NCBI GenBank assembly: GCA_036426205.1
Contig: CM071571.1
Location: 113,180,316 to 113,244,315 of the forward strand
Length of the DNA: 64,000 nucleotides
Reading direction: 5' to 3'
Source: Ascaphus truei
Lineage: Eukaryota; Chordata; Amphibia; Anura; Ascaphidae
Shown here: in pieces, positions 45,334 through 55,459 of the stretch
Layout: every line of letters begins with the position of its first letter
How positions within the stretch are numbered: the stretch's first letter is position 1
Notes under the pieces: model-generated
Database searches by the model: none
Told to the model about the DNA's origin: nothing
The model's input: only the letters and a program-made list of their open reading frames with translations
Translations under genes and position numbers: made by a program

Positions 45334-46527
45334 GTCGGGTTCCCTTTCTTTCCCCTGCGCAGGTGAGCCTTGTGGAGAACCAGATGGCGCTTGGGAGCCT
45401 ACTCACCCATGTGATAGGGCCGTGCTTCGGCCGCCGGAACATCTGGAGTGGGCTTTCAGCCGCTGCAGACTTTTTTTGTAGTGGGCATTCTCTACAGTTC
45501 TGCTACTGCCTTGCGTGTCTATTTTGTTTTATTTAGGTTTTGGGCAGATTTAGTTAATACAGTTAGTGTATAGCTATGTAGTTATTTTGTTTGGCTCATG
45601 TAGTAGCTCCCCTGTGGTCACAGTATCTCATTTAGGCAGTTGTCTGTCCATTGCCTGCCACATCTCCCCTGAGCTCCCTTACTCCTTGTGCAGGCGCCAG
45701 CCATCTTAAGGCATAGGGCTGCGGCTGATGAGCATGGGCCAGCCAGCCCGGCAGACCTCCCCTCCACGGTCCTCCAACAGCGCCTTCGGCTGGAGTAGGG
45801 CCTACTCGGCCCCTCCACTCAGCAGAGTGCCCGCTCTGGGGAGGTGGGTGCCGAATCCCCTGCGCTCCAGGAGGACTTTGTTGCAAAAACAAGATGGCCG
45901 CCGCTTAATCCCCCCCAGCGGCAAGGCCGCGGACCGCTCATTTTCCTCTAACTCACCCCTCGGATGGTGGGGGGGAGGGTGCCGCAACTCTTTCTCTCCG
46001 GGCGTCTAGGGGGCTGGATAGCCCCACAGATCTTCCTCCCTGACGGAGCTCAGCAGACCTGAATCTGCGTCTCCTCAGCGCAGCTTCAACATTTTTTTTT
46101 TTTTAAGCATGAACAATGAAGCTTTTAGATGAAATGCCCAAATTGCTACAAAACTACTGCTCAGTGCAGAATAATTGTAGAATGAAATAGTCGGTCTATC
46201 ATTTTGGTCTTGTATTGTTATAGTAGGATACATTTGATCAGTTTTCTACTGCTGATAAGCTTTTGCACCTGTAATTTGGAAAAGCAATTAGTAAGATCTG
46301 CCATGCATTCATATTACATTGATTTATCAGTACAGTGTCATAATGTGTTTCTTTTTAATGCCTTGAATAAATTGTACCTCTTTTGTTGATCTGCTTTATT
46401 TATATTTTGTATTATTCAGTCAAGAAAGTTATTTTTTTCACAAATCTTTTATTCAGTATAATGCTGATTTTGTTATGCTTCCTGAAAAAAAATTCTTACA
46501 AATAATTTGTATCTCCATTTTTTTCAG

Positions 46528-46621
46528 ACTTGCAGAGTGTTACCATGTGGCTAGAAGGTAGTGTGAGTTTGAGAGAGCTATTGCTGAGCAAGAATCCACT
46601 TCTTCAAGAAGCTAATTGGAG
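46528..46621 (+). CDS. LRRIQ1: LRRIQ1 exon: leucine-rich repeat, end of LRR block
   Basis: This is a 94-bp exon with acceptor TTTTTTTCAG|ACT and donor GAG|GTGAGC. It is entered with two bases completing an Asp codon and left with two spare bases. It encodes LQSVTMWLEGSVSLRELLLS, then KNPLLQEANW(R). The SLRELxLxxNPLLQExNWR pattern is characteristic of the last leucine-rich repeat of LRRIQ1. Phases agree with the exon at 40806. Later exons (two further IQ motifs in known LRRIQ1) are not in the window as far as I can see. Confidence 0.88.
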
Positions 46622-47409
46622 GTGAGCAAGTCATTAATTTTATCTTGAACAGATCAATAAGGGATTACATTCCAAGACTACAAGGTGATAAATCTATTCT
46701 AATTTTTTTCTATTTCTTTAATTGTGTTCCTTAGTTTCTCTTTTAAATGAGTCTTGTAATTAAAAGGTGTAGTGTCAAAGCAGAATCAAACAATATACAA
46801 TATATACATACACAGATATGCACAAATGCATCTCTATGTAATAGAAAATATAAATTTCTCAATGCTTGAACTTCTTTGGAAAGTCTTGCCTTACATTGAA
46901 TCTGTAGAAAAGTGACTAACTTTGTAATGCAAAGCTTATACGGTTCCATTATCAATAAGCACGCTAGACATTTTTAAAGACAAATATAACCTAATTTGCA
47001 TTATCTGACCAACAGTTCCTGCTTATCAGTTTCACTCATAATTAACTCAACAAGGTTAAACATTTTCTCTGTAAGTTGCCCTCCATTTTTCAAACTTATA
47101 CACGATAAAGGTACAGTATTCATATGTGCTATACTTCTCCTTTCAAATAAAAATGTGTCGCTAATTGTATCCCTTTGAAAGAAATGTTCTAAAACAGGTA
47201 TTTGCCTGCTAGTAGCTAATTCAGCCAAGTTAAGCATGTACACCAACAAATTATTTTAGTATACAAAGTATACATGTGACAAAACACAAGGATGATGTTT
47301 CAAAGTAAGGTATATTAAATCTTGATGCGTCATAGTTTTAAGTTACTAAACTGTGAAACAGAAAACCCTGCACTCTTTCTTTAGTAATAGAATATACAGA
47401 ACTTTTCAC

Positions 47410-47453
47410 ACTGGAAGAAGCGTCCTGTGTGATGCGAAATGTACGTCACCAGT
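47410..47453 (+). ncRNA. Degenerate hammerhead-like motif, possible copy 3
   Basis: Stem I is ACTGG with CCAGT. Stem II is GCGTC, loop CTGTGT, GATGC. GAAA follows, then a 3-bp stem III in ATGTACGT and a C at the cleavage position. The first core strand is only AAGAA instead of about eight bases, so it could not be active as read. Listed because stems I-III and GAAA all fall in the right order. Confidence 0.25.
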
Positions 47454-47709
47454 CAGGTGCTGCCTGGGCTAGCAGCAGCTCGCCAGGGACCCCGGTAACT
47501 CAGATACAAAAGGATCACAATTAGTTTATGTGTCAAAAACAAAAGGGGCGTGGATTAACTGAGGTGTTGATATGCTTTGACTGGGGATATATGCTTCTCT
47601 TTACTAAATATTCTTGCTCTTCACCTACCTCCTGATACCATCCTGTCTTTACTTCCTGATCATCAGAATAGGAGTCTGAATTAAGACAGCTAATATTCAT
47701 CACTTATTA

Positions 47710-47980
47710 CAGGGGTGCACAAACGGGGGGCATGAGATTTTTCAGGGGGGGTGCGGCTTACAGAGAACCCACGCTCTTCCTCAAAGCATTTAAATTAAAT
47801 GTCAGGGGACCGAGCGCACACGAGGCCTCTAACTCTCTTAACTGGTCTCCGGCGGCTTCTGCGACGCTTCACCATGGCAACACAGCGTCACATGACGTTG
47901 TGGTGTCAGAAAATGCCATTGATCAGTTAGGGGGCAGGGGCAGGGAGCAGGTAGGAGAGCGCAGAGGAAAAAGTCCCCTG
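47710..47980. mobile_element. hAT-like MITE with exact 8-bp target duplication
   Basis: It begins CAGGGGTGCACAAAC and ends CCCCTG, whose reverse complement is CAGGGG. It is flanked by ACTTATTA at 47702-47709 and 47981-47988. The start resembles the element at 7458. 271 bp, non-coding. Confidence 0.87.
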
Positions 47981-48429
47981 ACTTATTATGTACTGATACA
48001 TTTTTGTGAATTACTGCATGTAGTTACAGCAGTAACTGTTGTTTCGAAATGGAGTTAGATATTTCACTTATAATTCCATGCGATACCTCCTCCATAGACC
48101 TACTGAATATCTAGAAGATTATTAGAGGCTAGTATTACTAATAGTGATTTAAAAACTTTATTACTCTAATTCATACTGGGAGCATTAGGTCCTTACTATT
48201 AGCTGCTGCTAACACCAGGTTTTTAGTTAGTTTGTCCTTGTTTTGTTCGATGTTATGTTTTCAGTTACCTTCAAGAATATATTTTAATAGTTATAAATAA
48301 GGGTTGTTTTAACTATCTACATCATTTCACAATCACAATAGGGTACAGAGTGCAGTCAGACCAGTGATTATATAATAGACTACAATATTATGAACATAAT
48401 GCTTTAAAGGAGCAGAACATGTTGTTTTT

Positions 48430-48720
48430 TAATAAGTGGGAAGTAGGCGGTCTCCGAAGCTGAGCCGCATTAACCCCTGCTCCCGGGATTCTTACCTCCG
48501 TACTTGGTGCCAGAAGCAGCTCTGGAGGTTTAAAGGTCCTGGTCACGTGGGCCAATAGGAAGCCCAAGAGATGACGTCACAACTTCCTATTGACCCGCAT
48601 GACGCAGGACATTTAAGCCGCCATTATGTTCCCTACACACAGTCCAACTGGAGTAGGAGGTCCCCAAAATGAAACAAATACAGTTCTACTCCATAGGTTC
48701 TTTTGCTTCAAACATATTTA
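48430..48720. mobile_element. Palindromic MITE-like repeat (family A, copy 3)
   Basis: GGTCTCCGAAGCTGAGCCGC resembles the left ends at 4448 and 9965. Inside, GGCCAATAGGAAG faces CTTCCTATTGACC, as in copy 1. Confidence 0.6.
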
Positions 48721-48949
48721 AAGAAAAAAAAAAAAAAAGGAAAGCGGAATTGCTGCTGTAAGTAGATTAGACTTCAGGACTATCTTTGATATAAGAACAT
48801 ACGAGTCTCCTCAAAGGTAGCTGCCAACGGGTGTCAGCCGTTTGCTGCCTTTCACTGATGTTAGAGAAGCTCTGTTACATTTCCCATAAACATTTATTAT
48901 TTCTGTCCATGAAATGTCTTTAAATTGAATGTATAACCTCTGTTCATTT

Positions 48950-49135
48950 AATGTATCCCACTGTACCTTCTGTTTCCACTTACCCATCCTTATAGATTAT
49001 AAGATCCTTGGGGCGATGCACTCCTTACCTACTGTAACAATGTATGATTGTTTGTTATTTTAATGTTTTCGTTCTAAAACCCTATTGTAAAGTGCTACGG
49101 AATATGTTGGTGCGTTATAAATGATAATAGTAATA
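48950..49135 (+). mobile_element. L2-type LINE or SINE 3' tail
   Basis: GATTATAAGATCCTTGGGGC (48995) and TATTGTAAAGTGCTACGGAA, then TATGTTGGTGCGTTATAAAT, are the landmarks of L2-derived 3' ends as I remember them. No coding part is attached. Confidence 0.55.
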
Positions 49136-49149
49136 TATTTGAAAAATAG

Positions 49150-49675
49150 ACCAGACTCGTCCCTTATACTGAGGTGGGGACGTATATGTGCACGCACCCG
49201 CAGCAGAAGGAGCGTGTCCGGAGTGTGGTGTTTTGGCGTTGCCAGGCCGGGTGTGAATAGGTGTAGCAATACTTACCGGTACAGAAGAGACGAAGTCGTT
49301 GCCGTTAGCCAAGGTCGGGGAGAGAGAGATCCAGTAGGTTGAGGTCCAAGCTGTAGTCGAGGGATGAGAGAAGCTGCAAGGTCAAGTGGGAGCCGGGGTC
49401 CAGAGCCAGAGAGGAACGTCAGCCAAGCCGGGTCGCAACCTGAATAAACGAAGAGCAAAGGGAGAGCCAGAATAGACGTCCGTAAGCAGAGACTATGTCG
49501 AGCGATGTGGGAATGGCAAGACAGGCATTATATAGTGCGGCTGGCGAATAGGAAGAGGAGGCAGACCTGGAGGAGTGTATGGACGGAACCGGCGAGGGGG
49601 ACGCCCTGCAGCAGCGAGCGCAACATGAGGTTAGGGGAGGTCACGCTGCGGCCGTCGTGACCCCCGAATCCTCAC
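49150..49675 (-). repeat. LTR-like sequence (solo or fragment)
   Basis: Read on the minus strand from TGTGAGGATTCGGGG (49675), it has a TATA-like CACTATATAATGCC (about 49540) and a polyadenylation signal AATAAA (about 49445) in LTR order. The 3' end is not clear. No internal region was found beside it. Confidence 0.5.
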
Positions 49676-49679
49676 AAAT

Positions 49680-49844
49680 GGACTATTGAAAGCTTGAATC
49701 ATAACTTCTGTATCTTTCTGTGACCGCATCGTGTGATGACAACGATCCCAGAAAAATTAATCACTTACCCTAAAGGTTTTATCAAAATGTTAAGATATCA
49801 GAATAGAAAATGGAAAACATATATATTGTATAGGTGTGTGTAGA

Positions 49845-49898
<54 letters not shown>

Positions 49899-50074
49899 GC
49901 ACACATTTTTTATTATTATTATTATTGTGATAGGGGCAATCCAAGATTATCTGGTCAAGTAACGAAGTATACCAACTTGTAACTTGACCACACAATGATT
50001 ATTTGGAGTTATCCTTCCTTGCTCCTGTCAATTCTCCTTGCATTTTTCAGATATACAGACTGGGGAGATCTATG
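49680..50074. other. Intron with (TA)n microsatellite
   Basis: A TA run at 49848-49893 followed by a short ATT run. Otherwise nothing recognised. Confidence 0.6.
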
Positions 50075-51993
50075 GGTCTCATTGTATGTATTTATGTATG
50101 TATATATGTCTTTATTTATATAGCGCCATTAATGTACATAGCGCTTCACAGTAGTAATACACGTGACAAATATAAATAATAAATAACAAATAATATAAAT
50201 AACTGATCATGGGAATAAGTGCTTCAGACATAAAGAGGAGTCCCTGCTCCGAGGAGTTTACAATCTAATTGGTAGGTAGGAAGAACGTACAGTAGAAGGG
50301 CATTCTGGTAAGGTCGTCTGCATGGGGTCAAGCTTTATGTATCATGTATATATTCTTAGCCACTGTGCTACTTATATGCTTCTTTAAGCAAGTGGGTCAT
50401 AAAGGTGGATAGATAGGGTGCTAGTCGGGTATTAAGGGGAAGGATATTCCAGAGGTGTGGGGCAGTCAGTGAGAGAGGTTTAAGGCGGGAGAGGGCTTTA
50501 GATACAAAAGGGGTAGAGAGAAGGCATCCTTGAGCAGAACGCAAGAGTCTGGGTGGTTCATAGTGAGAAATTAGGGCTGAGTAGGGGGGGGGGGGCAGAA
50601 GAGTGTAAAGCTTTAAAAGTGAGGAGGAGAATTAAGTGTGAGATGCAGGATTTGATAGGAAGCCAGGAGAGTGATTTCAGCGGGGGAGACACTGAGACAG
50701 ATTTAGGAAAAAGTAGAGTGATTCTGGCAGCAGCGTTTAGGATAGATTGTAGGGGAGACAGGTGAGATGCAGGAAGTCTGGACAGCAGGAGGTTACAGTA
50801 ATCGAGATGGGGGAGAGAATGGGGGTCTGAATCAGAGATTTAGCAGTCGAGCAACAGAGGAAAGGGCGTATCTTTGTAATATTGCGGAGGAAAAAACAGC
50901 AGGTTTTAGATACATTTTGAATGTGAGAGGAGAATGTGAAAGAGTCGTTGAGTGTGACCCTTAGGCAGCGTGCTTGGGCTACTGGGTGAATGATAGTAAT
51001 TCCAACAGTAATGTGGAAGGAGGTTGTAGGGCCAGGTTTGGGTGGAAGTATGAGGAGCTCTGTTTTTGCCATGTTCATTTTAAGTCGGCGGAGGGCCATC
51101 CAGGATGATATCACAGAGAGACATTCAGAAACTTTGGTCTGTACAGCAGGAGTATGGTCATGGGTTGAAAAGTACATTTGTGTGTCGTCAGCATAGAGGT
51201 GATATTTAAACCCAAGAGATGTGATTAGGTCACCTAGAGAAATTGTTTACACAGAAAAGAGAAGAGGTCCCTGGGGTACCCCCACAGAGAGATCAATAGA
51301 TGAGGAGGTGTTGGCAGAAGAGACACCGAAAGTACGATGGGAGATGTAAGAGGAGGTCCAGGATAGAGCTTTGTTATGAATGCCAAGAGTATAGAGAATG
51401 TGAAGGAGAAGAGGGTGGTCCACAGTGTCAAATGCTGCAGAGAGGTCAAGTAATATGAGCAGAGTGTAATGACTTCTGTCTTTGGCAGCATAGAGGTCAT
51501 TAGTTATTTTAGTGAGGGCTGTTTCAGTCGAGTGAGCAGTGCGGAAGTCAGATTGTAGAGGTTCTAGGAGAGAATAGGTGTTGAGAAACTGGAGCAAGCG
51601 AGAGAATACAAGACGTTCAAGGAGTTTAGAGGCAAAAGGCAGGAGGGAGACAGGTCGATAGTTAGAAAGACAGGTAGGGTCAAGCTTGCTGTTTTTGAGT
51701 AATGGTATAAATGTTGCATGTTTGAAGGAGGAGGGAAAGGTACCAGAGTAGAGGGAGGAGTTAAAAATGTGTGTGAGCATAGGGGTTATAGTAGGAGCAA
51801 GAGGTTCTAGGAGATAGGAGGGAATAGGGTCAAGAGGGCAAGTGGTAGAGGGAGAAGAGGAGATCAGCAGTGACACATCCTCCTCTGAGACAGCAGAAAA
51901 AGAGTCAAGGAAGGCAGGAGGAGAGTTAGGAAGAGGTGTAAGATGGGAGGAGGAAACAGAGGGGATGTTCTGACGTATGGACTGTACCATCAT
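50075..51993 (-). mobile_element. L2-type LINE, 3' portion with RT
   Basis: The 3' end on the minus strand has the L2-like landmarks GGCGCTATATAAATAAAGAC (about 50111) and TTGTAAACTCCTCGGAGCAG (about 50245). Reverse-transcriptase motifs lie upstream in two frames, listed next. The 5' part (endonuclease) is absent, the common 5' truncation of LINEs. Confidence 0.8.
50737..51993 (-). pseudogene. L2 reverse transcriptase, one frameshift
   Basis: 51993-51247 encodes [51 protein letters not shown] and [22 protein letters not shown] (about 51210-51175) and the RT C-terminus down to 50737 follow in another frame. So the catalytic YADD is intact and the main damage is near 51240. The enzyme would copy LINE RNA at a nicked target. 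Confidence 0.85.
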
Positions 51994-52599
51994 TGTCCTT
52001 TTTTGAGGTTGCAGACATTCATTCTTATAACTTGTTCTCTACAAGTGGTCCCCCTTTTTTGGTGGTTATCTCCTTATCACGTTGATTGTGTTTTTACAAC
52101 TTTATTCAACAGTATAAACAAGTTTATCCTAATGTCTGGACTTTGTTGGTGGATTTTATGAAAAACATATCGGTGTTCAGCACTACTGCTTCTCCGCACT
52201 TAACACCTTAGTTTAAAAGAAAATTAATATATGACTTGACATCAATATAAATGCTGGCCACTATAATTCCTTGGATTCATAGTTCAATACCTATGTTTTT
52301 TCAATTAAGTCTAGAGATTATATATTGTTTGTACACTCATCCACATACCTATATAGTCCTGGTATACACAACTCAGACTATTGTTTTTTTTTTTGTTTTT
52401 TTTACAAGTTGGAGGTTTAGGTATATGATGGCTTATTGAGTGAAATGTGATATTGATTCTGGTATATCACAGTATGAGTCATTAATGTTTAATCTAATTG
52501 TCTCATTATTAAATACTGTCTGTTTCATATATATTGCTGATGGGGTTGAAATATTTACTGTGTTGCATTTATATTTTTATGCTGTTTGGCATTGTGTAT
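51994..52599. other. AT-rich intron, nothing recognised
   Basis: No repeat end or coding frame that I can support. A T-rich run lies at 52384-52410. Confidence 0.45.
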
Positions 52600-53110
52600 T
52601 GTGGCAGGATGGTCGTGGTAAGTGAGGAGACAACACGTCTTTTCTGGTGAAATAATGCTGATGGGTTTATTTGTCCAAAAACGGTAACTAAACAATGGGT
52701 ACACTGTCCCTTTAAAATTGAAACGAAACAAAATCCTAACCCCGGTCGGGGTACTAGCTAAACAAAAGTGCAGGCTAACTATCTGGCTGGCTAGCTAACC
52801 TATTCCAGCCCAATAAAGTACAGCAAACGCAGTTGGCTCCTTACCTGGGAGCTTTATTCTTCCCTCTTGGGACAGGATCGCTTTGGGCAGCTTGTGTCTG
52901 TCTTAACACACCTCTGTCTTCCCTCTATGTCTCAGAGAGAGAGACAGCCGCCCCAGAGGTATTTCCTCTTCCTGTTTTTAAAGCAGGTGAAGGAGCTTAA
53001 TTCAAATCACCTGTGGTCTGCTTGACAAGCTGAGTTAACCCCTCGTTTACTGGATAGCATGCATACTGCCATCTCCTATTCACATACACGGAGTCAATGA
53101 CCCTGTCACA
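52600..53110 (-). repeat. 3' LTR of the Gmr1-like element
   Basis: On the minus strand it begins TGTGACAGGGTC and ends ATCCTGCCACA. It is preceded by the polypurine tract GGGAAGGGGGATA (53111-53123). Polyadenylation-type AATAAA signals are visible inside. Confidence 0.8.
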
Positions 53111-53119
53111 TATCCCCCT

Positions 53120-53530
53120 TCCCAGCGTAACGTTACTGAGTGGAGCGGCCCGTGCACCGAGACTGTGCACCCTAGAGAGTGCATCAGCATTACCGTGTAG
53201 TATTCCTGGCCGATGTTGGATCGTAAAGTTAAAAGGTTGTAACGACAGGAACCAACGGGTAACTCTCGAGTTCTTTTCTTTATTTCTGTGCATCCACTGT
53301 AGTGGTGCGTGATCTGTTATGAGTGTAAAAGACCTGCCTGAAAGGTAATATTTCAATGTGTCTGTTGCCCACTTTACGGCAGACACTCTTTTTCCACTGT
53401 GGCATATCTTTGTTCGCGGGGACACAATTTGCGACTTAAATAGAGGACCGGGTGTTCCTCTTCTCCTACAAACTGGGACAGTACTGCTCCGAGACCTACT
53501 TCGGAGGCGTCCGTTTGCAAAAAAAACTCC
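53120..53530 (-). pseudogene. Gypsy RNase H fragment
   Basis: Frame pieces carry QTDASEVGLGAVLSQF (about 53520), YLSRKL, KWATDTLKYYLSG, TDHAPLQWMHRNKEKNSR and GNADALSR (about 53170), all RNase H landmarks of Ty3/Gypsy pol. The segment linking it to the RT (after FREAG, about 53560) is deleted. Frameshifts prevent function. Confidence 0.8.
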
Positions 53531-53663
53531 TTTTTAAACTCCGACCCGCCTCCCGAAAGGTTCTTAACACTGCTTCAACCTTTACTAGATGTGAGTCCCA
53601 ATCTGGACTATGAATTACTACATCGTCTAAGTACGCTGAGGCGTAGTTCGAGTGTGGGTGCAG

Positions 53664-54443
53664 CTACTTATTCATCAACCTTTGGAAGGTTGCAGGCGCC
53701 TCATGAAGACCAAAGGGTAAAACAGTATACTGAAATAGACCATCAGGTGTGGAGAAGGCCGTTTTCTCTTTTGCTGACCTTGTTAAGGGGATTTGCCAAT
53801 AACCCTTTGTAAGATCTAAAGTGGTTAGAAAACGTGCCCTCGCCAACTTCTCAATTAACTAGTCTACCCGTGGCATAGGATAGGCATCAAACTTCGAGAC
53901 ATCGTTTACTTTTCTAAAGTCGTTACAGAACCGTATTGTCCCATCTGGCTTAGGTACCAAGACAATAGGGCTGGACCATTGACTATGGGACTCCTCAATT
54001 ATGCCTAGATCTAGCATTTTCTTTACCTCTGACTGAATAGCCCCTCTTTTAGCTTCTGGGATTCTATAAGGTCTTATCTTAATGACTACCCCAGGCTTGG
54101 TGACGATATCATGAGAAACCATCCTAGTTTTCCCTGGTACGCTGGAAAAGACATCTCTGTTCCTCTTTACCAAATCTACAGCTTCTCTGTGTTGTTCAGG
54201 CGTAAGTTCTGCCGATATTTGAACAAGTGGTTCCTCCCCTTTCCTGGATTCGTTAGCTACTACGGACAGACATACCTCTCTATCCTTCCAGGCTTTTAAT
54301 AGATTTATGTGATAGATCTGCTCTACCTTCCTCCGGTCTGGCTGTCGAATTTTATAATTCACCGGGCCGACCTGTTCTAGAACCTCATATGGCCCCTGCC
54401 AATGTGATAACAGCTTGCTTTTGGCCGTGGGAACAAGGACCAT
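53664..54443 (-). pseudogene. Gypsy integrase C-terminal domain fused to reverse transcriptase
   Basis: SKLLSHWQGPYEVLEQVGPV and IYHINLLKAWKDRE are the post-core integrase domain. Without a break the frame passes through a linker (LTPEQHREAVDLVKRN, FSSVPGKT) into RT: PYRIPEAKRGAI, GIIEESHSQWSSPIVLVPKP, FCNDFRKVN, YPMPRVD. A TAG at 53859 is followed in the same frame by TTLDLTKGYWQIP and PATFQRLMNK. YLDD lies just beyond (about 53625-53640), after a frame change. Confidence 0.88.
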
Positions 54444-54500
54444 TACTCGGTCCCCTGGTCGGAAGTTACGAACCGTAGCCTGTCTGTTGTAAAGGTTCCG

Positions 54501-55019
54501 TTAGGCCCTCTGTGCCTCTTCTAAATGTTGTCTGACTATGGGGGTAATATGCGCAATACGGTCTTTCAAATCTTCCACAAATTGGACGACATTTTTCCCT
54601 GGCACAGCTTGTTGCTCCCACTCTTCTTTGAGGCTATCCAGAATCCCTCTTGGGCGTCTCCCATACAGGAGTTCAAATGGGGAAAACCCCGTAGAGGCCT
54701 GTGGTACCTCTCGGATAGCAAACAAGAGATAAGGCAACAAGGTGTCCCAGTTCTTCCCATCACTAGCGACCACCTTTCTCAACATCATCTTCAACGTCTT
54801 ATTAAATCGTTCTACCAGTCCGTCCGTTTGTGGATGGTACACAGAGGTTCTAAGGGACTGTATTTTTAGCTCTACACATAAGTCTCGCATAAGCTTAGAT
54901 GTAAACGGGGTACCCTGATCTGTCAAAATTTCTTTCGGTATCCCGAGTCGGGAAAATACCTGTAACAATTCCTTAGCTATAGCTTTGGAGGAAGTGTTAC
55001 GTAAAGGTAGTGACCCCAT
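54501..55019 (-). pseudogene. Gypsy integrase core fragment
   Basis: RLGIPKEILTDQGTPFTSKL, SVYHPQTDGLVERFNKTLK and FELLYGRRPRG are the DDE integrase landmarks; the second Asp is in TDQG and the Glu in VERFNK. The N-terminal zinc-binding part and the first catalytic Asp are missing through an internal deletion just upstream (about 55020-55060). A TAA at 54501 separates it from the next segment, which is in the same frame. Confidence 0.87.
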
Positions 55020-55059
55020 TAACTTCTACCGCCTGGCTAAACCCATTTTTCAACTGGGG

Positions 55060-55425
55060 ATCATTAGCCTGTTCTCTACCAAAGTTAGTTAGGGACAGTT
55101 CTAGATTTCCAAAACCTTCCTCATCGGGAGTTTGGTCGGTTACCTCCACGGGTAACTCATATACCTGAGCATCAACAGGCCCTGTCTCGGACAACTCTTC
55201 TCCCTCTGGTCTCTCTCCATTAGGAGTAGTGACCAGTGCTAACTGGGGTGGGGGTGTACCTCTTTTTTTTTCGGTCCTACATTCTCGTTTTGACTTAGGG
55301 GTTTTAGACACCTCGGCGACTAATTCGGGGTCTGTAAACGGAAATAGCTCATCTGGAGTAGGATTGTTCAAGGTGAGCTGTCCTCTGATCAGGGTGTCAA
55401 AACCAGGGAAATTACAGCCTAACAC
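55060..55425 (-). pseudogene. Gag/protease-region remnant of the Gmr1-like element
   Basis: The frame opens with LGCNFPGFDTLIRGQLTLNN and continues as an acidic, Pro/Glu-rich linker to REQANDPQLKN. I infer it lies between protease and integrase because of its position; no DTG-type protease motif is visible. Confidence 0.5.
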
Positions 55426-55459
55426 TAGGGAATGGGGTAACTTTGGTACAATTGCTGCC

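Larger units (their letters stand above)
41248..46090 (-). mobile_element. L1 LINE, near full length but decayed
   Basis: On the minus strand the order is a CpG-rich 5' UTR (46090-45350), an ORF1 coiled coil (45333-45061), the ORF2 endonuclease (44444-44058), decayed reverse transcriptase, the ORF2 C-terminus (41796-41524) and a 3' tail of (AAT)n (41320-41248). About 43335-43620 looks like a foreign insertion beginning TGTAGGGACCC. Stops and frameshifts are frequent throughout. Confidence 0.75.
40880..46527 (+). other. LRRIQ1 intron, mostly occupied by one L1
   Basis: Bounded by GTAAGT at 40880 and TTTTTTTCAG at 46527. The L1 covers about 41248-46090; the rest is AT-rich intron. Confidence 0.75.
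52600..55459 (-). mobile_element. Gypsy LTR element of Gmr1-like domain order, internally deleted
   Basis: On the minus strand: a gag/protease-like remnant (55425-55060), integrase (55019-54501), integrase C-terminal domain running into reverse transcriptase (54443-53664), decayed RT with YLDD, RNase H (about 53530-53120), polypurine tract and 3' LTR (53110-52600). Integrase ahead of reverse transcriptase is the order described for Gmr1-like Ty3/Gypsy elements, unlike ordinary Gypsy. The 5' end is cut off at 55459, where an unrelated LTR begins. Confidence 0.82.
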
